Of a stretch of 16,041 nt of DNA, positions 7,690 through 13,433 are shown in pieces (the first letter of the stretch is position 1; each line of letters opens with the position of its first letter). The stretch is taken from contig JAFGPF010000070.1 in NCBI GenBank assembly GCA_016926115.1, positions 1-16,041 on the forward strand, read 5' to 3'. The DNA is from Dehalococcoidales bacterium. Its GTDB lineage: Bacteria; Chloroflexota; Dehalococcoidia; Dehalococcoidales; RBG-16-60-22. The position numbers were made by a program, and so were the translations under genes. Under the pieces are notes generated by a model. It was not told where the DNA came from. It saw only the letters and a list, made by a program, of their open reading frames with translations, and searched no databases.

Positions 7690-7724
7690 CCCCCTTCCCT
7701 TCATGGATACCCAAGGGAAGGGGG
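7690..7724. repeat. 12-bp perfect inverted repeat
   Basis: Arms 7690-7701 and 7713-7724 are perfectly complementary around an 11-nt loop. There is no T run after it, so it is not a classical terminator by itself. It may stabilise the 3' end or act as a backup stop behind the hairpin at 7661. It is part of the repeat element described at 7652-7740. Confidence 0.75.
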
Positions 7725-7772
7725 ATAAAGGGGGATAGGTTACGTTTCATATACGTGCACGGAGAATAACGG

Positions 7773-7778
7773 TATAAT
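7773..7778 (+). promoter_or_regulatory. -10 box upstream of the lipoprotein gene
   Basis: A perfect TATAAT lies 51 nt before the chosen start ATG 7830; no convincing -35 box is present 16-18 bp upstream. With the terminator at 7661 it implies that the lipoprotein gene, and probably proS, have their own promoter. Confidence 0.45.
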
Positions 7779-7817
7779 ACGGGGAGTACAGGGGCGGTGG
7801 AGAAACAGATGAAGGAC

Positions 7818-7823
7818 AAGGAG
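7818..7823 (+). promoter_or_regulatory. Shine-Dalgarno fixing the lipoprotein start
   Basis: AAGGAG ends 6 nt before ATG 7830. It decides the start in favour of 7830 over the in-frame GTG 7797 and ATG 7809, which would put a charged extension before the signal peptide. Confidence 0.65.
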
Positions 7824-7829
7824 AAGACA

Positions 7830-8657
7830 ATGAAAAAGAAGGCATTACTGGCGCTCGTGGCGGGGGTATTCCTGCTCTCGATGGCGCTGACGGGATGCGG
7901 CGGCGGTGTCTCCCAGGAATCGTACGACGCACTGCTGGCTTCGTTCAACGAATGTAAAGCGAAAATCGAGGAAGCGAATGCGAATGTTGAAACCGCGCAC
8001 ACGGACTTAACCGCCTGCATCGACGACCTGAAAACGTGCCGCGATGATTACGACGCACTTCGGCAGGAGTATAACGCTCTCCGGGAGAAGTGTGACCTCA
8101 CCGGGGCGACGCCCGCCGAGACCGCCGCGAAAATCGTTAAGTACTACTACGAGACCCATGAATACAGCACCACCGACCTTTTTATCTGCTCGGATATGGC
8201 GGGCGAGGTCTGGAACATGCTCAAAGCCCAGGGAATAAACGCGGTAATCGCCATCGGCGATACCAGTAACATCGTGTCCGATATCCTCCAGTGCACGCAC
8301 GCCTGGGTCCTGGCGGAGGTAGCTCCCGGCGAATACCTGGCGCTGGAAGCCACCGGCGGCTATGTCGTTACCAAGGGTGAAAATGCCCATTACTACAACG
8401 GGTGGTACTTCGATAGTCCCGCCGAGTTAAAACGGCACAACGACCTCGTCAAGGAACACAATACGCGGGTCGAGATTATCCTGGACATACACAACGAAGC
8501 CGTGGCAGTCGCCGCGCAACACGACGCGTCCACCAACCCGACCGCTGCCGCCCAGTTGCTGGCTGTCTATGAAAAACTGATAGAGTTACGCGACGCAGAG
8601 GACGCCAAGCTGCAGGAGGTCAAGGCGGAACTGGATAGCCTGGCAGAGAGACTGTAA
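7830..8657 (+). CDS. Lipoprotein with coiled coil and transglutaminase-like domain
   Basis: 275 residues, not a family I can name. The N-terminus MKKK plus a hydrophobic stretch ends in lipobox LTGC with lipidated Cys at C23, so it should be anchored on the outer face of the membrane. Residues about 30-88 are rich in heptad-like charged and Leu/Ala positions (coiled coil). Residues about 95-180 resemble a transglutaminase/cysteine-protease core: C120 starting a helix (CSDMAGEVWNMLKAQG), H157 in THAWVLAEV, and an acidic residue at E173 in YLALEATGG, spaced as the Cys-His-Asp triad but with Glu in the third place. A second helical region runs from about 195 to 275. It lies between the ispG terminator and proS, 22 nt before the latter, so it is probably co-transcribed with proS. 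A role in the cell envelope is inference; catalytic activity is unproven. Confidence 0.85.
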   Translation: MKKKALLALVAGVFLLSMALTGCGGGVSQESYDALLASFNECKAKIEEANANVETAHTDLTACIDDLKTCRDDYDALRQEYNALREKCDLTGATPAETAAKIVKYYYETHEYSTTDLFICSDMAGEVWNMLKAQGINAVIAIGDTSNIVSDILQCTHAWVLAEVAPGEYLALEATGGYVVTKGENAHYYNGWYFDSPAELKRHNDLVKEHNTRVEIILDIHNEAVAVAAQHDASTNPTAAAQLLAVYEKLIELRDAEDAKLQEVKAELDSLAERL

Positions 8658-8679
8658 GAAAACGTATGAGGAGTCGAGA

Positions 8680-10371
8680 GTGCGCATATCAAAGCTGTTC
8701 GGGAAGACGTTAAGAGAAGTCCCCGCCGAAGCGGACACGGTAAGTCACCGGCTGCTGGTGAGAGCCGGGATGGTCAACCAGCTGGCGGCCGGCATCTACT
8801 CCTACCTGCCGCTGGGCTGGCGGGTGTTGAGGAAAATAGAGAACATCATCCGCGACGAGATGAATAAAGCCGGGGGGCAGGAAATCAATATGCCGGTCCT
8901 GCACCCCTTCGAGATATGGGAGCAAAGCGGACGGGACAAGGTGGATACGCTATTTACACTTTACGACCGCCGGGAACGCAAGATGGTTTTAGGTAACACG
9001 CATGAAGAAGTGGTGACCCAGCTGGCGGGACGTTATATCCAGAGCTACCGCGATTTGCCCCTCCAGCTTTACCAGATTCAGGTCAAGTTCCGCGACGAAC
9101 TGCGTCCCCGGGGAGGTCTGATAAGGGTGCGCGAGTTCCTCATGAAGGACCTCTACAGCTTTGATGCGGATGAAGCCGGGCTGGATGTCAGCTACCAGCA
9201 GATGGCGCAGTCGTACCAGAATGTCTTCGACCGCTGCGGTGTGAAGACGATGCTGGTCGAAGCCGACAGCGGCGCCATCGGCGGCAAGGACTCCCACGAG
9301 TTCATGGCCGTTTCCGAGAGCGGCGAGGACGAGATTATCTACTGTCCCGGCTGCAACTACGCCGCCAACGTGGAGAAAGCCGTCGGCGTCAAGGAGAAAA
9401 TAGACAACGGCAAGCCTCTTCCCATCGAAGAGGTCGCCACGCCCGGCATGGGGACGATTGAAGAGGTAGCCGGATTTCTCAAGGTGCCCCGCAGTCATAC
9501 GCTGAAGGCGGTATTCTACGTCGCCGACGGCAAGCTTATCTTCGTGGTTATCCGCGGCGACCTAGAGGTAAATGAAGTGAAGCTGAGCAACCAGCTTAAA
9601 TGCTCCGAACTGCGCATGGCTACCGAACCCGAGGTTATCGAAGCGGGCATCGTCGCCGGAGCCGCCTCGCCGGTGGGCATGAAGGGCTTCAAGGTCATCG
9701 CCGACGACTCCATCAATACAGCTTCGAACCTCGTCGCCGGCGGCAACAAGCCGGATACCCACATTAGGAACGTCAACTACCCGCGTGATTTCAAGGCGGA
9801 TATCGTGGCGGACATCGCCAGCGCCCATGAGGGCGATAAATGCCCGGCATGCGGCGGCACGTACGCCTCCACCCGAGGCATCGAATGCGGGCATATCTTC
9901 AAGCTGGTCACGGTCTACAGTGAGAAGTTCGACGTCTACTTCATCGATGAGAAAGGCGAGTCCAAACCGGTCGTCATGGGCTGTTACGGCATGGGACTGG
10001 GTCGCCTGATGGCGGCGGTCATCGAGCATAACCACGACGACAAGGGCATAATCTGGCCCCTGTCCGTGGCGCCTTACCACGTCTACCTCTGTCCGCTGTA
10101 CCGCGAGGGCATCGATGTTGCCGGTGCGGTGGAAAAACTCTACGACGAACTGGAGTCAGCCGGGATTGAAGTCCTTTACGACGACCGCGAGGAGTCACCC
10201 GGCGTCAAGTTCAACGATGCCGATTTACTGGGGATGCCTTACCGGATAACCGTCAGCCCCCGCACGCTGGAGAAGGACAGCGTGGAGTTCAAGCCGCGTT
10301 CGCAGAAAGAGTCCGGACTTGTGCCGCTGGGTGATATCGTAGCGAAGCTCAAGGGACTGATTGAGGTCTAG
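8680..10371 (+). CDS. proS: Prolyl-tRNA synthetase, bacterial (editing) type
   Basis: 563 residues, the usual length for bacterial class II ProRS. It charges tRNA-Pro with proline. Seen: class II motif 2 region FRDELRPRGGLIRVREFLM at 137-155; an insertion (editing) domain at about 225-390; motif 3 GCYGMGLGRLMAAVIEH at 434-450; and a C-terminal anticodon-binding domain from about 460. Cysteine pairs C222/C225 (YCPGC) and C388/C391 (CPACG), plus C403 (GIECGH), flank the editing domain and could bind a metal. Start is GTG 8680 with TGAGGAG at 8667-8673, 6 nt upstream. Oddity: the motif usually written GHIFxLGTKYS reads GHIFKLVTVYS (405-414). Its 3' end overlaps the convergent MFS gene by 23 bp. 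Confidence 0.96.
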   Translation: MRISKLFGKTLREVPAEADTVSHRLLVRAGMVNQLAAGIYSYLPLGWRVLRKIENIIRDEMNKAGGQEINMPVLHPFEIWEQSGRDKVDTLFTLYDRRERKMVLGNTHEEVVTQLAGRYIQSYRDLPLQLYQIQVKFRDELRPRGGLIRVREFLMKDLYSFDADEAGLDVSYQQMAQSYQNVFDRCGVKTMLVEADSGAIGGKDSHEFMAVSESGEDEIIYCPGCNYAANVEKAVGVKEKIDNGKPLPIEEVATPGMGTIEEVAGFLKVPRSHTLKAVFYVADGKLIFVVIRGDLEVNEVKLSNQLKCSELRMATEPEVIEAGIVAGAASPVGMKGFKVIADDSINTASNLVAGGNKPDTHIRNVNYPRDFKADIVADIASAHEGDKCPACGGTYASTRGIECGHIFKLVTVYSEKFDVYFIDEKGESKPVVMGCYGMGLGRLMAAVIEHNHDDKGIIWPLSVAPYHVYLCPLYREGIDVAGAVEKLYDELESAGIEVLYDDREESPGVKFNDADLLGMPYRITVSPRTLEKDSVEFKPRSQKESGLVPLGDIVAKLKGLIEV

Positions 10372-11557
10372 TCGGCTGCCTCCATACCGGCACTAGCAGT
10401 ATCAGCGAAACCACGGCGGCTGCCGCGGCCAGCAGGAACGACCATTGAAGCGTGCCGGTGGAATCGGCTAACCAGCCGCCGATTATCGGGGACAGCAGCG
10501 AGCCGATGCCCAGGTATACCGTCCACAGTCCCACGATACTCCCGGTATGTTTTTTAGGGAAGTAGTCGGAAGCTGCCGCGGCGTACAATGTCCAGATAGC
10601 CCCTTCCCCGACTCCAAAAACTGCGGCGGCAGCAAACAGTATCAGCGCGCCTGTCGCGTAAGCCATTCCCAGACATCCCGCGGCAATCAGTATCATGCAA
10701 AGCAATATCATCCTGATTCTGCCGACCCTGTCCGAGAGGGCCCCGAGTAAAGGTTTCCCTACCAGGGCGGTTACTCCGATGACCGTTATCAGGCTGGCGG
10801 CGGTAGTATAGGAAAGTGTCAGTTCCTCTACGGCATAGGTGCTGACGAAGGTGAACGGGATGATGATGGAAAAACTGACGAGCAAGTAAGCCAGTCCGAA
10901 GAGCCAGAATCTGGTATCGCGCATGAGTTTCGCGTAGATTTTTGTCAGTGGTTCGGTGGCAGGTTCCGGTTGCGAGGTGATCTGGCTGCCCGGTTCCATC
11001 GGGCGATTTCTTATGACCGTGTAATTTATAACGGCTATCAGGAGTCCCAGCGAGCCAAGGCTCATCCAGCCGGCTCCCCAGCCGAAAGCATTTACCGCCA
11101 GCGGTACCAATGCCCCGGAGCAAATGGCGCCGAGGGCGCTGCCGGCATCGATGAATCCCAGGGTTATCCCGCGGCGCTTATCGCTGGACCATCTCTGGGC
11201 CAGCGCTATCACCGGCGCCCAGCAGGCGGAAGCGCCGATGCCTGTCAGCGTGAAGTAGAGACTGGCTTCCGCGACCGATGACGAGTAAGCCATCAGGAAT
11301 GTCCCGATTCCCAGTATCGCGGTGAACACGCTTATTATAACACGTGTATCGTACCTGTCCCCCAGGAGACCGAGTATCGGCGATAGGATGGTATAGGCGA
11401 TGAAATACGAGGAATAGATAAGTCCTGCACCGGTCTTGGTGATACCCAGGGCAGGGAGCATTTCGGGAAGGAAGATACCGTAACCGTACCGTATCGCGTA
11501 AGAAACGAAAACCGTGCCGAAGCAGGCAGCCAGGACAGCCAGGACACGTTTGTCCAT
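10349..11557 (-). CDS. MFS transporter, 12 TM, oxalate/monocarboxylate-antiporter-like
   Basis: 402 residues from the chosen start (MDKRVLAVLAACFG). A motif A-like GLLGDRYDTR lies after TM2, and a matching GALSDRVGRIR after TM8 marks the second six-helix bundle. The central loop holds PEPATEPLTKIYAKLMRD. The overall style fits the OFA/monocarboxylate or sugar-phosphate-permease-like MFS groups; substrate unknown. The frame stays open upstream to 11701, but that extension is polar, reads through the divergent ABC gene's promoter and resembles no MFS N-terminus. ATG 11557 has no good Shine-Dalgarno; a TTGATA/TACACT promoter ends only 5 nt before it, suggesting a leaderless mRNA. Convergent with proS, overlapping by 23 bp, with no terminator between them. 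Confidence 0.9.
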   Translation of the reverse strand: MDKRVLAVLAACFGTVFVSYAIRYGYGIFLPEMLPALGITKTGAGLIYSSYFIAYTILSPILGLLGDRYDTRVIISVFTAILGIGTFLMAYSSSVAEASLYFTLTGIGASACWAPVIALAQRWSSDKRRGITLGFIDAGSALGAICSGALVPLAVNAFGWGAGWMSLGSLGLLIAVINYTVIRNRPMEPGSQITSQPEPATEPLTKIYAKLMRDTRFWLFGLAYLLVSFSIIIPFTFVSTYAVEELTLSYTTAASLITVIGVTALVGKPLLGALSDRVGRIRMILLCMILIAAGCLGMAYATGALILFAAAAVFGVGEGAIWTLYAAAASDYFPKKHTGSIVGLWTVYLGIGSLLSPIIGGWLADSTGTLQWSFLLAAAAAVVSLILLVPVWRQPTRPQSVP

Positions 11558-11562
11558 AGTCC

Positions 11563-11592
11563 AGTGTAGCACTCGTATTCTTGTAGTATCAA
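11563..11592 (-). promoter_or_regulatory. MFS gene promoter, apparently leaderless
   Basis: On the minus strand TTGATA (11592-11587) and TACACT (11568-11563) are separated by 18 bp. The -10 box ends 5 nt before ATG 11557, so transcription would begin at or inside the start codon. Confidence 0.45.
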
Positions 11593-11630
11593 GCTGGAGG
11601 GCGCCCGAACACTTACATTTTTCGTGTCTA

Positions 11631-11659
11631 TTGTTGCCGTCTTCAGAAATCGTTATAAT
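11631..11659 (+). promoter_or_regulatory. ABC exporter promoter, apparently leaderless
   Basis: TTGTTG (11631-11636) and a perfect TATAAT (11654-11659) are separated by exactly 17 bp. ATG 11667 lies 7 nt after the -10 box, at the expected transcription start, and has no Shine-Dalgarno. Confidence 0.6.
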
Positions 11660-11666
11660 ACTACCA

Positions 11667-12575
11667 ATGTCTTCAATTATAGCGGTTGAAAATCTCCGCA
11701 AGACCTACGGCGGCACCGTTGCCGTGGACGATATCTCTTTTGAAGTCAAAGAAGGCGAGATTTTCGGTTTCCTGGGTCCCAACGGCGCCGGCAAGACCAC
11801 CACCGTCGAATGCCTGCAGGCATTAAGGAAGCCGGACTCCGGTAATATCCGCGTGCTGGGCCTCGACCCGCTTACCCAGGCACGGGCGCTCCGACGGCGC
11901 ATCGGCTCGCAACTTCAGGAATCGGCCCTGCCCGACCGCATAAAAGTCTGGGAAGCCCTCGATTTGTTCGCATCGGTAGTCCCGAACGCTCTGGACTGGC
12001 GTGTCCTCCTCGAGCAGTGGGGACTCGCCGGGAAGCAGAAAGCCAGTTTTTCCAGTCTGTCCGGCGGACAGCGACAGCGCCTCCTGGTCGCCCTGGCGCT
12101 GGTGAACAACCCCCGGGTGGTCTTCCTCGATGAAATGACCACCGGGCTCGACCCCGCCGCCCGTCACGTTGCCTGGGACTTAATCCGGGCAATCCGGGAA
12201 AACGGCGCCACCGTGGTGCTGGTGACCCATTTTATGGACGAAGCCGAGGAGCTATGCGACCGCGTCGCCGTCGTCGACCGGGGCAGGATAGTCGATTCCG
12301 ATACGCCGCACGGACTCGTCGACAGGCATGCCAGCGAGGTACGTGTCATCTTTACCGCGGAGCAGGCAGACCTTTCTTACCTTGACGATATTCCCGGAGT
12401 GAACAAGGTTATCAGGCGGGGGTCGAGAGTTGAGGTCGAAGGGAACGGGCCGGTGCTGGCGCTGGTAGCGGCGGCGCTCGTGGAGCACGGCATCGTCCCC
12501 GATGACCTCCGCGCGGAACGCCCCTCCCTCGAAGATGTCTTCCTGAAACTGACCGGGCACGGCGTGGGGGATTGA
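11667..12575 (+). CDS. ABC-2 type exporter, ATP-binding protein
   Basis: 302 residues; powers export through the permease that follows. Seen: Walker A GPNGAGKT at 37-44, Q-loop Gln around Q84, signature LSGGQ at 131-135, Walker B VVFLDE at 151-156, D-loop at 160-163, and switch His H188. Residues about 220-300 form the C-terminal extension typical of drug/antibiotic-type ABC-2 ATPases (DUF4162-like, ending SLEDVFLKLTG). The start at ATG 11667 gives the canonical N-terminus SIIAVENLRKTYGG; the frame is open back to 11514 but that extension has no family character and covers the promoter. The stop TGA directly abuts the permease ATG. Substrate unknown; drug, lipid or antimicrobial peptide export are possible. 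Confidence 0.95.
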   Translation: MSSIIAVENLRKTYGGTVAVDDISFEVKEGEIFGFLGPNGAGKTTTVECLQALRKPDSGNIRVLGLDPLTQARALRRRIGSQLQESALPDRIKVWEALDLFASVVPNALDWRVLLEQWGLAGKQKASFSSLSGGQRQRLLVALALVNNPRVVFLDEMTTGLDPAARHVAWDLIRAIRENGATVVLVTHFMDEAEELCDRVAVVDRGRIVDSDTPHGLVDRHASEVRVIFTAEQADLSYLDDIPGVNKVIRRGSRVEVEGNGPVLALVAAALVEHGIVPDDLRAERPSLEDVFLKLTGHGVGD

Positions 12576-13316
12576 ATGCGTACGCTGATAAAGCTGTCCT
12601 GGGTGGAAATCAAGCTCTTTATCCGTGAGCCTATCACGATGGTCTTCACGTTCGCCCTGCCGGTTATCTTCCTGTTCGTGATGGGCGGCGTCTTCGGCAA
12701 TACGCCCGAAACCGGTTTTTATCGCGGTGTCGGCGCCATGAACTACTACGTGCCCGCCTACTTCGCTCTGGTGATTTCGGCTATCGGCCTGATCGCCCTG
12801 CCGGTACACCTGACCGGCTATCGCGAGAGGGGCGTGCTGCGCCGTCTGCGCGCCTCGTCGATTTCCGTATGGTCGGTGCTGGGCTCTCAGCTAATAGTCA
12901 GCTTTATTATCACGGTGCTGGGCAGCGTGCTGGTGATGGTACTCGCCATGATTGTCCACTCCACGCACCTCCCGGAACTGCCGGGTCAGCTGGTGGGGGC
13001 GTTCGTGCTGGCGAACCTCTGTTTCGTATCGCTGGGCTTCTTCCTGGGGGCGGTGCTTCCGTCGACGCGCTCCGCGCAGGGACTGGGTCTGATACTATTC
13101 TTCGTCATGCTGATACTCGGCGGCGCCGGCCCTCCCCCCGAAGTCCTGACCGGCGCCATGGAAATCATCGGGAAGATAATGCCTCTGCGTCACGTAATAC
13201 TGATGCTTCAGGACCCGTGGCTGGGGTTCGGCTGGCACGCCAGCGCCTCCCTGATAGTGGCGGGGATAACGGTCGTGGCGGCGTTGCTGGCGGCGCGTTT
13301 CTTCCGCTGGGAGTAA
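12576..13316 (+). CDS. ABC-2 type transporter permease
   Basis: 246 residues with six predicted membrane segments (about 20-40, 56-78, 103-127, 139-160, 166-184, 222-242). The cytosolic segment YRERGVLRRLRAS at 82-94 between TM2 and TM3 is the conserved ABC-2 motif, and MPLRHVI at 202-208 precedes the last helix. It starts on the base after the ATPase stop, so the two are co-translated, one ATPase and one permease, probably acting as dimers. No regulator is adjacent. The substrate cannot be told from sequence. Confidence 0.93.
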   Translation: MRTLIKLSWVEIKLFIREPITMVFTFALPVIFLFVMGGVFGNTPETGFYRGVGAMNYYVPAYFALVISAIGLIALPVHLTGYRERGVLRRLRASSISVWSVLGSQLIVSFIITVLGSVLVMVLAMIVHSTHLPELPGQLVGAFVLANLCFVSLGFFLGAVLPSTRSAQGLGLILFFVMLILGGAGPPPEVLTGAMEIIGKIMPLRHVILMLQDPWLGFGWHASASLIVAGITVVAALLAARFFRWE

Positions 13317-13324
13317 ATAGATTT

Positions 13325-13409
13325 ATACAACCCACCCCCTCTATCCCCCTCCCTTGAGAAGTGAGGAGGAAGAAAAAAAAAGAGGGGCTTCGCCCCTCTC
13401 AGGAGTCCC
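13325..13409 (-). repeat. Dispersed intergenic element, copy 2
   Basis: Read on the minus strand this repeats the order of copy 1 (7652-7740): GGGACTCC, then the AGAGGGGC/GCCCCTCT hairpin, a T run (nine Ts), a pyrimidine-rich stretch, AAGGGAGGGGGATAG, AGGGGGTGGGTT. The left arm of the long inverted repeat is degenerate here. Like copy 1 it sits immediately downstream of a housekeeping gene, pheT, in the same relative orientation. Confidence 0.65.
13373..13399 (-). terminator. Intrinsic terminator of pheST
   Basis: On the minus strand an 8-bp perfect stem AGAGGGGC (13399-13392) / GCCCCTCT (13388-13381) with a 3-nt loop is followed by nine Ts (13381-13373). It lies 34 nt after the pheT stop. 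The + strand side lacks a T run, so it would not stop the convergent ABC operon well. Confidence 0.85.
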
Positions 13410-13433
13410 CGTATTGTCATTTGCCGACTATAG

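Larger units (their letters stand above)
7652..7740 (+). repeat. Dispersed intergenic element, copy 1 (terminator hairpin plus G-tracts)
   Basis: The order of parts is GGGAGTCC, then an AGAGGGGC hairpin with a T run, then a 12-bp perfect inverted repeat (CCCCCTTCCCTT at 7690-7701, AAGGGAAGGGGG at 7713-7724, 11-nt loop), then AAAGGGGGATAGGTT. The same parts in the same order occur on the minus strand at 13409-13325 downstream of pheT. It looks like a non-coding element used as a 3'-end module. No target duplication is visible. Confidence 0.65.

Noticed and set aside
7652..7740. Possible insertion sequence or MITE remnant
   Set aside because: Neither copy shows a transposase, clear terminal repeats or target-site duplication; the terminator-module reading explains the shared parts better.
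7797..7829. Upstream GTG start for the lipoprotein
   Set aside because: It would put eleven mostly charged residues before the signal peptide; ATG 7830 has a well-placed AAGGAG.
11514..11666. N-terminal extension of the ABC ATPase
   Set aside because: The added 51 residues have no ABC character and cover the consensus-spaced promoter; the canonical N-terminus begins at ATG 11667.
11558..11701. N-terminal extension of the MFS transporter
   Set aside because: The added 48 residues are polar, unlike any MFS N-terminus, and overlap both divergent promoters and the start of the ABC gene.
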